This document shows positions 34,126 through 42,471 of a DNA stretch of 64,000 nucleotides, piece after piece; positions within the stretch are counted from its first letter, which is position 1, and each line of letters opens with the position of its first letter. The position numbers and the translations under genes are program-made. The notes below the pieces were generated by a model that was not told the DNA's origin, searched no databases, and saw nothing but the letters and a program-made list of their open reading frames with translations. Location of the stretch: assembly GCA_026398255.1 (NCBI GenBank), contig JAPLTG010000035.1, positions 1 through 64,000 of the forward strand. Direction: 5' to 3'. Origin of the DNA: Verrucomicrobiota bacterium (GTDB lineage Bacteria > Verrucomicrobiota > Verrucomicrobiia > Chthoniobacterales > Terrimicrobiaceae).

Positions 34126-36456
34126 GTGAAAATCTCGCTCAACTGGCTCCGTGATTTTGTGGACTGCCAACTTCCGGCGTCCGATTTGGAAACCCTCCTC
34201 CGCCGCGCGGGGCTTGAGGTTGCTGCGATCCATGAGCGCGGTGTCGCGATCGACAAAGTTGTCGTTGCCGAAATCCTCGAATCGGTCCAGCACCCGAACG
34301 CCGACCGGCTCAGCGTTTGCAAGGTGAACGACGGCTCCGAGCATCCGCGCCAGATCGTTTGCGGCGCAAAAAACTACAAGGTCGGCGACAAGGTTCCACT
34401 TGCGCTACCCGGCGCTGTTCTTCCCGGCGATTTCAAAATCAAGCCCGGCAAGCTCCGCGGTGTCGAGAGCGAGGGCATGATGTGCAGCGCGAAGGAACTC
34501 CGCCTCGCCGAGGACGCGCAAGGCCTTTTGATTCTGCCTCCCGAGTCCGTTGTCGGAACTCCGCTCACGGAGATTTTCCCGACCGAAACCATTCTCGAAC
34601 TCGAGATCACTCCAAACCGCGCCGACTGGCTCAGCCACCTCGGCGTCGCCCGCGAAATCGCGGTCTTCACCGGCTCGCCGGTTAAAAACCCCATCCCTCC
34701 GCTCCCTGCCCATGTAGAACAGGCGTCCCGCCTGTTATCGGACCCCGCCGACAAAGCCACTATCTACACCCTCCGCAAAATCTCGGGAGTCAAAGTCGCT
34801 CCAAGCCCGCAATGGCTCGTCGACCGCCTTGCCGTCGTCGGCCTGCGTTCGATCAATAATGTGGTCGATATTACGAACTATGTTCTTTTCGAACTCGGCC
34901 AACCGCTCCACGCGTTCGACGCCGCCAAAATCTCGGGCGACATCCGCGTTCGTGCGGCTGCAGAAGGCGAAAATTTCCACGCTCTCGACGGAAAGGAATA
35001 CAAACTCCCCGCCGGATCCCTCGTCATCGCCGACAACAATGGCCCAGTCGCTCTGGCGGGCGTGATGGGAGGCGAGGGGAGTGGAGTCACCGAAACAACC
35101 ACCGACATTCTTCTCGAAAGCGCATTTTTCGAACCCTCGCGCGTTCGTCGCGCCTCGCGCTCGCTGGGTCTTTTCAGTGATTCCAGTTACCGCTTCGAGC
35201 GAGGCGTCGATCCCGAGGGCGTCGCAAACGCCTCCGCCCGCGCCGTCGAACTCATCCTGCAACTCACGGGCGGCACTGCCTCGGAAATCCTCGAGGTCGC
35301 GGGGGAACTCCCTCCTCGCACCAAAATTTCCCTCCGCCACGACCGCGTGCGATCGGTCCTCGGCTTGGAAATTTCCGATGCTGAAATCGACGCGGCCCTT
35401 GTCCGCGTGGGATTAATCCACTCCGGAGGTAGTGAATGGGAAATCCCCGGATATCGTCGTGAAATCCTTCGTGAGGCCGATCTCATCGAGGAAGTCGCCC
35501 GTGTTGTCGGAATTGAAAAAATTCCCTCCCGCGCCGAAGGCCTCTTCGCCGGCAGTTCCGATGCGGATCTGGCCTACGATTTTGCGATGGACCTCCGCCG
35601 CCGTCTCGCGGGCATGGGTTTCCATGAGGCCCGCACGAGCACCCTCGTCTCGAATGCCGATGCCGCCGATTTTGGAGAATCCGTCGCGCTCAAAAATCCC
35701 TTCGGCGACGACCAGTCCCAACTTCGCAACAGCCTCCTCCCAGGCTTGTTCGCCGCCGTGGTCCGCAATCTCGACCAAGGCGCGAAATCGATCCCGCTGT
35801 TCGAGGTCGGTCGCGTGTTCACCCCGGCAGGGGAATTCCCCCGAATGGCTCTCGTGGTCACCGGCGACCGTTTTTCCGCCGATTGGCGCGGTGTCGAGAC
35901 CCGTTCGTGGGATGTCTTCGATCTCCTTGGAGCCGTCCGCGACCTCGGGGGCGTCGAAACAAATCCTCTTCCCAGCCCGCCCAGCCCCTTTGGAGCCGCC
36001 GCCGAGGTTTTCCTGCACGGCAAAAAAATCGGCCTCCTCGGTCAACTCCACCCCGGCGTGACCCGCCAACTGGGCGCCAACGCCCCCGTCCTCGCCGCGG
36101 AGTTCGACCTCGCCACATGGCGCACTCTGGTTTCCAGGGATCGCACGACCTCCCCGCTCGCCAAATTTCCTGGCTCGGTCCGCGACATTGCCTTCACCGC
36201 GCCTCTCTCGCTGCCCTACGGCGAAGTCCGCGCCGCTATCGAATCCCTCAAGGAACCACTCCTTCAATCAATCGGTCTTTTTGATCTTTTCACCGACCCC
36301 AAGGGCGAAAAAATCCCCGCTGACAAAAAATCCCTCGCCGTCTCACTGTCCTTCCGCAGCCCCGAGCGCACGCTGACAGCGGACGAAGTGAACGCCGCGA
36401 CGGACCGCATCAAAGCCGCTCTCCGCTCAAGATCCGGCATCGAATTCCGCGAATAA
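34126..36456 (+). CDS. pheT: Phenylalanine--tRNA ligase beta subunit
   Basis: The 776-residue subunit starts at GTG 34126. It has the tRNA-binding OB domain near 40-150 (V-V-V-A-E-I-L-E-S and H-P-N-A-D-R-L-S-V-C), the B3/B4 editing domain (G-L-R-S-I-N-N-V-V-D-I-T-N-Y near 240), the B5 domain, and the C-terminal ferredoxin-like anticodon-binding domain (F-P-G-S-V-R-D-I-A-F near 680). Length is normal. It is co-transcribed with pheS. Confidence 0.97.
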   Translation: MKISLNWLRDFVDCQLPASDLETLLRRAGLEVAAIHERGVAIDKVVVAEILESVQHPNADRLSVCKVNDGSEHPRQIVCGAKNYKVGDKVPLALPGAVLPGDFKIKPGKLRGVESEGMMCSAKELRLAEDAQGLLILPPESVVGTPLTEIFPTETILELEITPNRADWLSHLGVAREIAVFTGSPVKNPIPPLPAHVEQASRLLSDPADKATIYTLRKISGVKVAPSPQWLVDRLAVVGLRSINNVVDITNYVLFELGQPLHAFDAAKISGDIRVRAAAEGENFHALDGKEYKLPAGSLVIADNNGPVALAGVMGGEGSGVTETTTDILLESAFFEPSRVRRASRSLGLFSDSSYRFERGVDPEGVANASARAVELILQLTGGTASEILEVAGELPPRTKISLRHDRVRSVLGLEISDAEIDAALVRVGLIHSGGSEWEIPGYRREILREADLIEEVARVVGIEKIPSRAEGLFAGSSDADLAYDFAMDLRRRLAGMGFHEARTSTLVSNADAADFGESVALKNPFGDDQSQLRNSLLPGLFAAVVRNLDQGAKSIPLFEVGRVFTPAGEFPRMALVVTGDRFSADWRGVETRSWDVFDLLGAVRDLGGVETNPLPSPPSPFGAAAEVFLHGKKIGLLGQLHPGVTRQLGANAPVLAAEFDLATWRTLVSRDRTTSPLAKFPGSVRDIAFTAPLSLPYGEVRAAIESLKEPLLQSIGLFDLFTDPKGEKIPADKKSLAVSLSFRSPERTLTADEVNAATDRIKAALRSRSGIEFRE

Positions 36457-36483
36457 AAGCAGACGGGCAGGGATAAGCCGCCG

Positions 36484-36762
36484 CTAGGCCGTTGCACTTG
36501 GCTCCAGGTTTTTTTGAATCTGTTGCTCTTTCTGAATTCGTTCGGAGACCCAGAGTTTGACAAGCGCCTGCCGACTCACGCCGATTAACCGGGATTGCCA
36601 ATCCAGCTTCTCGATCATCCACTCTGGAAAATCCACATTCACGCGACGAGGTTCGACTCCAGGGCGGCGGATCGAAGATTTGTCGATAAATGGAGTGATA
36701 TCTTCCCCATCATCAAATCGCTGTTCAAATTCTTGTGCTGTCATTGTAGATGGCTTCTTCAT
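36484..36762 (-). CDS. BrnA-like / CopG-type antitoxin
   Basis: The 92-residue protein has an acidic N-terminal part (F-E-Q-R-F-D-D-G-E-D-I) and a ribbon-helix-helix DNA-binding end (R-R-V-N-V-D-F-P-E-W-M-I-E-K-L, then G-V-S-R-Q-A-L-V-K-L-W). This is the typical layout of antitoxins that pair with BrnT. It overlaps the 3' end of a BrnT-like ORF upstream by 38 nt, the usual toxin-first order of this type. It would neutralise the toxin and repress the operon. The C-terminal tail looks intact. Confidence 0.8.
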   Translation of the reverse strand: MKKPSTMTAQEFEQRFDDGEDITPFIDKSSIRRPGVEPRRVNVDFPEWMIEKLDWQSRLIGVSRQALVKLWVSERIQKEQQIQKNLEPSATA

Positions 36763-36862
36763 TCTCTCTTGCTCTCCTTACAGATATGATTCGTGCCCGA
36801 TCACCGCGCCCGATTTGTATCGCGTCAGAGTTGTTTGGCGCACTCAAAATCCAAGCGTGCAT
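36725..36862 (-). pseudogene. BrnT-like toxin, C-terminal remnant
   Basis: This 45-codon reading frame ends R-G-D-R-A-R-I-I-S-V-R-R-A-R-E-N-E-E, a close match to the conserved C-terminus of BrnT ribonuclease toxins (G-D-R-x-R-I-I-S-x-R). A full BrnT has about 90 residues. Going upstream the frame meets a stop seven codons before the ATG at 36862, and the expected N-terminal D-x-x-K-x-x-x-N-x-x-K-H-G is not found in any frame, so the toxin is truncated or frameshifted. The antitoxin overlapping it is intact. Confidence 0.55.
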
Positions 36863-36940
36863 TTCCTTGTTGGTATATTCACATGAACATCAAATGGCGT
36901 TTCACGACATACCCTACCGCGGCGGATTTCCCCAAAAATA

Positions 36941-37723
36941 CTAAATCTGGATTGAATGGGGGAGGGGATGGGGAGGGTGGCCGGGGCAGTGGATTTCGGG
37001 GTGAGTTGGGAGAGTCGCAGGGAGGTTTTGGCGGATGGCTTCGCTGGCGAGAGAGGGGGTGTTGCAGTCCTCGCTGAGGTGGGCCAGGAGGATGTGGCGG
37101 AGGTTTTCGGTGGCGATTTCGGCGACGAGCTTGGCGGCGGCTTGGTTGGAGAGGTGGCCGTGGCGGGAGAGGATGCGTTGTTTGACCGACCAGGGTCGCT
37201 TGGTGTCGTTTTGGAGGAGGGCTTCGTCGTGGTTGGTTTCGATCACGAGGGCGTTGACGCCTTGGACGGCGTGGATGATTTGGCGCGTGGCGTAGCCGAG
37301 GTCCGTGAGGATGCCGAGGGAGGAATTGGCGGAGGAGATGACGAATCCTACGGGGTCAGCGGCGTCGTGGGGGACGGAGAAGGGTTGGATGCGGAGTTCG
37401 GCGATTTCAAAGGCTGATCCGCTGTTGAAGAGGCGCCACTCGGTGTCGATCGCGGATTTGCGGAGGCTGTCGGCGGTGAGGGGATTGGTGAAAACGGGGA
37501 TATGGTGCTTGGAGCAGAAAACTTTGAGCCCTCGGGTGTGGTCGCCGTGCTCGTGGGTGAGCAGGATACCGGCGAGATTTTGGGGCGTGATGCCTAGAGC
37601 GAGGATTTGGGTCTCGAGTTGCCGCGCGCTGATCCCGGCATCGACCAGCAGGGCTGTGGACTCTCCACGAACGAGCAGGGAGTTTCCCGAACTGCCGGAG
37701 GCGAGGACGGTGAGTTGGAGCAC
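36941..37723 (-). CDS. MBL-fold metallo-hydrolase, WalJ/YycJ-like
   Basis: The 260-residue protein begins at GTG 37723 with L-T-V-L-A-S-G-S-S-G-N-S, the family N-terminus. The metal-binding H-E-H-G-D-H is near 57-62, a further histidine in P-H-D-A near 119, D-L-G in L-T-D-L-G-Y near 141, and H in H-L-S near 190 and 218. YycJ-type enzymes are thought to be nucleases acting in DNA repair or replication. The gene lies directly after atpG, where atpD would be expected. Confidence 0.85.
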   Translation of the reverse strand: MLQLTVLASGSSGNSLLVRGESTALLVDAGISARQLETQILALGITPQNLAGILLTHEHGDHTRGLKVFCSKHHIPVFTNPLTADSLRKSAIDTEWRLFNSGSAFEIAELRIQPFSVPHDAADPVGFVISSANSSLGILTDLGYATRQIIHAVQGVNALVIETNHDEALLQNDTKRPWSVKQRILSRHGHLSNQAAAKLVAEIATENLRHILLAHLSEDCNTPSLASEAIRQNLPATLPTHPEIHCPGHPPHPLPHSIQI

Positions 37724-37735
37724 GGTCGTGCCCGC

Positions 37736-38602
37736 CTAGCTGAGAGCCAGTTGAGCGGTGGCGATTTCCAGAATCTCGTTGGTGATGCCGGCTTGGCGGG
37801 CCTTGTTGTATTCCAGCGTGAGGTCTTTGACCAAGCTCTTGGCGTTGTCAGTGGCGCTTTTCATGGCGACCATCCGGGCGCTGTGTTCGGAAGCGCGGGA
37901 GCCGAGTTGGGTCTGGAAAACCAGGTAATGGATGTAGGCGGGCAGGATGGACTCCAGCACGGCATTCGGCGAGGGCTCGAATTCCATGCCGCCTTCGATC
38001 GGCGGGAGCGCTTCGTAATCGGTCTTAATGCCGATCTCGTCGATGCTGGTGAGTGGCAGGATCGGGAAGGCGGTGGGAGTCTGCGTGAGAGTATTGACGA
38101 AGCGTGGGTAGAGGAGCGTGACTTTGTCGACCGTGTGATCGAGGAATTTCTCGATACAGAATTTCGAGATCTGCTTGCACTTGGGAAAAGTCGGGCGCTC
38201 CTGAAGCGGAAAGTCGGCGATCATTTGGCGCTTCAAGCGGGCGAGGAATTGGGTGCCCTTTCGGCCAATGCTGACGAAAAGCGTTTTCGCTGGATCGTAG
38301 CTGGCGGCCTCGCGGAGCACATTGGTGTTCAGCGCGCCGCACAGTCCCTTGTCCGTGGTCATCAAAACGACGAGTTCCTTGCCGCCGGCCCGTTGTTCGA
38401 GGAGGGGGTGGGAAGTCGAGTCGATGGCGTCGCGGAGCGAAACGATCACGCGGTTGAGCAGCAAGGCGTAGTCGCGTCCGGCGAGGGCGGCTTGCTGGGC
38501 CTTGCGCATCTTCGAGGCCGCGACCATTTGCATGGCCTTCGTGATTTGGGCGGTGTTTTTGACCGACTTGATGCGTCGGCGGATGTCGCGGAGGTTCGCC
38601 AT
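37736..38602 (-). CDS. atpG: ATP synthase gamma subunit
   Basis: Gamma is the rotating central stalk of F1. The 288-residue protein has the paired terminal coiled-coil helices: N-terminal L-R-D-I-R-R-R-I-K-S-V-K-N-T-A-Q-I-T-K-A-M and C-terminal M-K-S-A-T-D-N-A-K-S-L near 248, then the E-I-L-E-I-A-x-A-Q-L-A end. D-K-G-L-C-G-A-L-N-T-N near 80 is conserved. It follows atpA by 3 nt. The expected next genes atpD and atpC are missing here. Confidence 0.96.
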   Translation of the reverse strand: MANLRDIRRRIKSVKNTAQITKAMQMVAASKMRKAQQAALAGRDYALLLNRVIVSLRDAIDSTSHPLLEQRAGGKELVVLMTTDKGLCGALNTNVLREAASYDPAKTLFVSIGRKGTQFLARLKRQMIADFPLQERPTFPKCKQISKFCIEKFLDHTVDKVTLLYPRFVNTLTQTPTAFPILPLTSIDEIGIKTDYEALPPIEGGMEFEPSPNAVLESILPAYIHYLVFQTQLGSRASEHSARMVAMKSATDNAKSLVKDLTLEYNKARQAGITNEILEIATAQLALS

Positions 38603-38605
38603 TTT

Positions 38606-40144
38606 TTACAGCGTGTTGAAGGACTTGAACTCCTCGAGGGCGGCCTTGAGTTCCTTCTCGACCTCTTCGTCGAATTGCCGTTTGGCGGAAACTTTGTCGA
38701 GGATGGTGGACTTCCGGGTCTCCATGAATTCGACGAGTTTGCTTTGCACGGTTTTGATTTTATCGACGGGGATGGTGTCGAAGAAACCCTTCTGCATGGA
38801 CCAAAGGATGACTGCTTGGGTTTGCACCGGGATCGGGTTGTATTGGGGCTGCTTGAAGAGTTCGACGATGCGGGCGCCGCGGTCGAGAGTGCCTTTGGTT
38901 TTGGCGTCGAGGTCGGAGCCGAACTGAGCGAAGGCGGCGAGTTCGCGGTATTGGGCGAGGTCGCCTTTGATTTTACCGGCGACTTGCTTCATGGCCTTGA
39001 TTTGGGCGGCGGATCCCACGCGGGAAACCGAGAGACCGACCGAGATGGCGGGACGGATGCCTTGGTAGAAAAGATCGGTTTCGAGGTAAATCTGACCGTC
39101 GGTGATCGAGATGACATTCGTCGGGATGTAGGCTGAGACATCGCCTGCCTGGGTCTCGATGATCGGGAGCGCGGTGAGTGAGCCATTGCCGCAATCTTCG
39201 GCGAGTCGGGCAGAGCGCTCGAGGAGGCGGCTGTGGAGATAAAACACATCGCCGGGATACGCCTCACGGCCCGAGGGGCGCTTGAGGAGGAGGGAAATCT
39301 GGCGGTAGGCGTTCGCGTGTTTGGTGAGATCGTCGAATACGATGAGGGCGTCCATCCCATGATCCATGAACCATTCGCCCATCGCAGCACCGGCGAACGG
39401 GGCGATGTATTGGTCGGCAGCGGTGTCGGAGGCCGTGGCGGCGACGATGATAGTGTATTTCAGGGCGTCGCTGGCTTCCAGGGTCGAGACGACTCGGGCG
39501 ATATTGGCGTTTTTCTGGCCGATGCCGACATAGATGGAATAGAGGGGGCGGAAATTCGGGTCGCCACTTTCCTCGGCGGCGCGGTTAATTTTCGCTTGGT
39601 TGATAATCGTGTCGATCGCGATGGTCGTCTTTCCGGTTGCGCGGTCGCCGATGATGAGTTCGCGCTGGCCGCGGCCGACGGGAATCATGGCGTCCACACT
39701 CATGATGCCGGTCTGGACCGGTTGGCTCACCGGGCGGCGCTTGATGATGCCAGGGGCGATTTTTTCAACGGGGTAGGTGGTGTCGTGCGGGATCGGGCCC
39801 TTGCCATCGATCGGGCGGCCGAGGGCGTCCACGACGCGGCCGAGGAGACCCTTGCCGACGGGCACGGAGAGGAGTTTGCCGGTGGTTTTGGCCTCGGAGC
39901 CCTCGCTGATCTTGGTGTAGTCGCCGAGAACGATGACGCCAACCTCGGTTTCCTCGAGGTTGAGGGCGAGACCCATGACGCCATCGGGAAATTCGATCAT
40001 TTCATTCAGCTTCACGGCGCTGAGGCCTTCGACGCGGGCGATGCCGTCGCCGATTTCGCGGACGGTGCCGACATTGGTCTGGCGGGCTGAATGGTTTTTA
40101 ACGGCGCTGATTTTCTCTTCGAGTTCGAGGACGATGTTGCTCAT
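38606..40144 (-). CDS. atpA: ATP synthase alpha subunit
   Basis: The 512-residue F1 alpha subunit carries the P-loop G-D-R-A-T-G-K-T near 168-175, R-E-L-I-I-G, the A-I-D-T-I-I-N-Q block, and the signature [14 protein letters not shown] near 362-375 with the arginine finger. It has the usual non-catalytic nucleotide site and normal length. It lies 20 nt after atpH. Confidence 0.97.
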   Translation of the reverse strand: MSNIVLELEEKISAVKNHSARQTNVGTVREIGDGIARVEGLSAVKLNEMIEFPDGVMGLALNLEETEVGVIVLGDYTKISEGSEAKTTGKLLSVPVGKGLLGRVVDALGRPIDGKGPIPHDTTYPVEKIAPGIIKRRPVSQPVQTGIMSVDAMIPVGRGQRELIIGDRATGKTTIAIDTIINQAKINRAAEESGDPNFRPLYSIYVGIGQKNANIARVVSTLEASDALKYTIIVAATASDTAADQYIAPFAGAAMGEWFMDHGMDALIVFDDLTKHANAYRQISLLLKRPSGREAYPGDVFYLHSRLLERSARLAEDCGNGSLTALPIIETQAGDVSAYIPTNVISITDGQIYLETDLFYQGIRPAISVGLSVSRVGSAAQIKAMKQVAGKIKGDLAQYRELAAFAQFGSDLDAKTKGTLDRGARIVELFKQPQYNPIPVQTQAVILWSMQKGFFDTIPVDKIKTVQSKLVEFMETRKSTILDKVSAKRQFDEEVEKELKAALEEFKSFNTL

Positions 40145-40164
40145 GGTTTTTGGAAAGTTGGGAT

Positions 40165-40551
40165 TCAGGATTGTTTGAGGGATTCGAGGCGGGATTGGAT
40201 GCTGCCGTCCCAGACATTGCTACCGAGGCGGACGCGGAGGCCGCCGATGAGTTCCGGGTTGGAATGAAATTCGGCAGTGATTTCGCCAAAGCGGGCGATG
40301 AGGCTGGAAGTGATTTCGGCGCGGATGGAATCAGCGAGCGGGGTTGCGCTTTCGACCACGGCGTGGTGCCTGGCTGATTCCAACCGCGCGAGGCGTGTGA
40401 GGAATTTTAGCATCTGCACATAGAAGCGGGGCTTGCGGTCGGTGATTTCCGTGGCGATGCGGCGGATGCGGTCGGCATCGAGACGGCCATCGACCATGGC
40501 GAGTTCGAAGAGTTCCTTGGTTTGGCGGCGGGCTTCCCGGCTGAGTTTCAT
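40165..40551 (-). CDS. atpH: ATP synthase delta subunit, unusually short
   Basis: The 128-residue protein starts at ATG 40551, 7 nt after atpF. The C-terminal part is a normal delta/OSCP end: A-T-P-L near 70, [13 protein letters not shown] near 98 and W-D-G-S-I-Q-S-R-L near 113. Typical delta has about 178 residues, so roughly the first two helices of the N-terminal bundle are missing. A longer reading from 40653 would run deep into atpF. The position between atpF and atpA supports its identity. Confidence 0.88.
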   Translation of the reverse strand: MKLSREARRQTKELFELAMVDGRLDADRIRRIATEITDRKPRFYVQMLKFLTRLARLESARHHAVVESATPLADSIRAEITSSLIARFGEITAEFHSNPELIGGLRVRLGSNVWDGSIQSRLESLKQS

Positions 40552-40558
40552 TGTGGAA

Positions 40559-41068
40559 TCAGGCGGCGAGCTGCTTGGTGGTTTCGGCCGCGAGGCGTTG
40601 CTGGTCGGATTCGGTGAGAATCTTGCCGACAACGGCAGATGTGGTGTCCACAACGAGGTTGACCATTTCCTTCTTCACCTCGGCAACCATGCGGGCGCGC
40701 TCGAGTTCCACATTTTCATTGGCCTTCTCGATGATGCCTTCGGCGTCCTTGATGGCTTGCTGAATGTGTTTTTGGGAGGAGGCGTCGCTGCTGGCACGGC
40801 CTTCTTCAATAATGCGCTGGGCATCGGCGTTGGCCTTGCGGAGGATTTCCTGGCAGCGGAGTTCGGAATCGGCGAGTTGCTTCTTGATCTTCTCGGCGTT
40901 GGCTTGGCCTTCCTCGATGGTTTTGCGGCGCTCTTCAAAAATGGCGATGATCGGTCCGAAGGCGAATTTCTTCAGAATGATGTAAACGGTGAGGAAAAGG
41001 ATGACCTGAGCGAGGAATTTCGGCCAGGTGACGCCGAACTGACTAAAAAGTTGGATGACTGTGTCCAT
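40559..41068 (-). CDS. atpF: ATP synthase subunit b
   Basis: The 169-residue peripheral-stalk subunit has one N-terminal membrane helix (W-P-K-F-L-A-Q-V-I-L-F-L-T-V-Y-I-I-L, about 15-32) and a long charged coiled coil (E-E-R-R-K-T-I-E-E-G-Q-A-N-A-E through about 150). It binds delta at the top of F1. There is a single copy; no b-prime gene is seen. Confidence 0.95.
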   Translation of the reverse strand: MDTVIQLFSQFGVTWPKFLAQVILFLTVYIILKKFAFGPIIAIFEERRKTIEEGQANAEKIKKQLADSELRCQEILRKANADAQRIIEEGRASSDASSQKHIQQAIKDAEGIIEKANENVELERARMVAEVKKEMVNLVVDTTSAVVGKILTESDQQRLAAETTKQLAA

Positions 41069-41105
41069 GAAAATCGAATGAGGTTTGCTGCGGAAAGCCG
41101 GGGAA

Positions 41106-41137
41106 CCGGGACCGGCGGGTTGGCCGCGCGGTCCCGG
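41106..41137 (-). promoter_or_regulatory. Hairpin in the atpE-atpF intergenic gap
   Basis: The arms CCGGGACC (41106-41113) and GGTCCCGG (41130-41137) form a perfect 8-bp GC stem just after the atpE stop on the minus strand. There is no U-run, so it is not a standard terminator. By analogy with other polycistronic messages it could protect the atpE transcript end or pause transcription, but this is inference. Confidence 0.5.
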
Positions 41138-41147
41138 CGGTGGATTT

Positions 41148-41390
41148 TTAGCGTCCTCCGAAGGCGAGGATGAGCGCGTAAATCGCGATAGCTTCGGAGA
41201 GGGCCATGCCGATGATGCTCAGGGTGAGCACCTTGCCGGATGCACCTGGATTGCGGCCAACGGCTTCGACGGCCTTTGCGCCGATCATTCCGATGCCGAG
41301 GGCGGCGCCGGCACCCGCGATGGCGAGGGTGAAGCTGCCCGTAATTCCGCCTGCTGTCGCGGCGGCTTCTGCGATGAGTTGTGGTATCAT
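41148..41390 (-). CDS. atpE: ATP synthase subunit c
   Basis: The 80-residue proteolipid starts at ATG 41390 and has two membrane helices joined by the polar loop G-R-N-P-G-A. The ion-binding carboxylate is the glutamate of G-M-A-L-S-E-A near 66. Helix 1 lacks the glutamine and helix 2 lacks the E-S/T pair used for sodium binding, so protons are the likely coupling ion. A longer in-frame reading from 41606 overlaps atpB and is not used. Confidence 0.95.
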   Translation of the reverse strand: MIPQLIAEAAATAGGITGSFTLAIAGAGAALGIGMIGAKAVEAVGRNPGASGKVLTLSIIGMALSEAIAIYALILAFGGR

Positions 41391-41458
41391 TTTATGGTGT
41401 GTGTTGTTTTTCCCGTCGCCGCCCGCAGTCTTGCCACGGTCCCGGAGACGAAAGTGTT

Positions 41459-42352
41459 TTAGTGCTCCTCCTCGTCGTGCGAGGTGGAGAGTTGAATATA
41501 GACGGCGCAAAGGAGCATGAAGACGGCCGCTTGCAGTAGGCCGACCAAAAGCTCGAGGCCGTAGAAAGGAACCGGAACGATGATCGACATCGGGTAGGCC
41601 ACCCACTCGGGCAGGCCGAGGTTTTTTCCCAGCGTGATCATGGTGGAGAGGAGGTTCTCGCCGGCGAAGACATTGCCGAACAGCCGGAGTGAGAGCGAGA
41701 CAGGGCGGAAGGCGATCGAGACGACTTCGATGACGCCGACGAAGAGAAATACTGGAATCAAAATAACGGCCATCATGCCGGTGAGCCCGCCCTTTACGCC
41801 GAAGAGGTGGTTTAAGAAATTCTTCACGCCCACTTCGCTGAGTGACCAGTAGAGCCAGAACACCATGAACACCGTCGCCATCGCGAGGGTCATGTTAAGG
41901 TCTGCTGTGGTGGGACGGAGGATCGGGGTGGTGACTTCAAAGCCTTGGGCCGTGTCTTGTCCCCAGCCGATCGAGCCGACGCCAGGCAGGAGGGCGAACC
42001 AGTTTGAGACGATGATGAAAATGAAGAGCGTGGCGAGCAGGGAAAAAACCCGCGCGACCATGTGGTGGCCGACGATCCCCTCGATCGTGTCGTAGAGGCC
42101 TTGCACGAGAGCCTCGAAAAAGTTCTGCGCCGGACCGGGCACGACGGAGAGTTGACGGGTGGCTTTGCGAGCGAACCAGATGATCAGGAGGGAGACAAAA
42201 GCGCTGACGAAGATCGAGTTTGAGAGCCAGTCGACAAAGGATCCGCTGCCATCGCCTTTCGGAAAAATCGTCGGCGCATCCAAAGTCAGAACTGCTGCAA
42301 AAAGTGTGGTCAAAGGCATGTCGTGGTGTCGGTATCCCGGTATTCGGCCCAT
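41459..42352 (-). CDS. atpB: ATP synthase subunit a
   Basis: The 297-residue membrane subunit contains the essential arginine in L-S-L-R-L-F-G-N-V-F-A-G-E near 223-235. Five to six hydrophobic helices and a final Q-A-A-V-F-M-L-L-C-A-V-Y-I follow. Start 42352 is preceded by GGAAG at good spacing; ATG 42319 is the alternative. It is first in the atp cluster and a promoter-like sequence lies upstream. No atpI is present between it and prfC. Confidence 0.95.
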   Translation of the reverse strand: MGRIPGYRHHDMPLTTLFAAVLTLDAPTIFPKGDGSGSFVDWLSNSIFVSAFVSLLIIWFARKATRQLSVVPGPAQNFFEALVQGLYDTIEGIVGHHMVARVFSLLATLFIFIIVSNWFALLPGVGSIGWGQDTAQGFEVTTPILRPTTADLNMTLAMATVFMVFWLYWSLSEVGVKNFLNHLFGVKGGLTGMMAVILIPVFLFVGVIEVVSIAFRPVSLSLRLFGNVFAGENLLSTMITLGKNLGLPEWVAYPMSIIVPVPFYGLELLVGLLQAAVFMLLCAVYIQLSTSHDEEEH

Positions 42353-42416
42353 TGGGAGCTTCCAAGATTGGCAGAGGGGTGGCCAAAATGGAACGGTTCC
42401 GAAAGCGGAGCCGTGG

Positions 42417-42444
42417 TTAATACCAGAGAGCTTTTTTTAGGCAA
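42417..42444 (-). promoter_or_regulatory. Putative promoter of atpBEFHAG
   Basis: On the minus strand TTGCCT (42439-42444) and TATTAA (42417-42422) are spaced by 16 nt and match the sigma-70 -35 and -10 boxes at four of six positions each. It lies about 65 nt before the atpB start and downstream of the prfC stop, so the cluster probably starts here. Confidence 0.4.
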
Positions 42445-42471
42445 CCTCAAAGCTTGTTTTTCGTCCCTCGC

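Noticed and set aside
37607-39136. 509-codon plus-strand ORF opposite atpG and atpA
   Set aside because: Antisense shadow. Leu/Gly/Val-rich composition without motifs.
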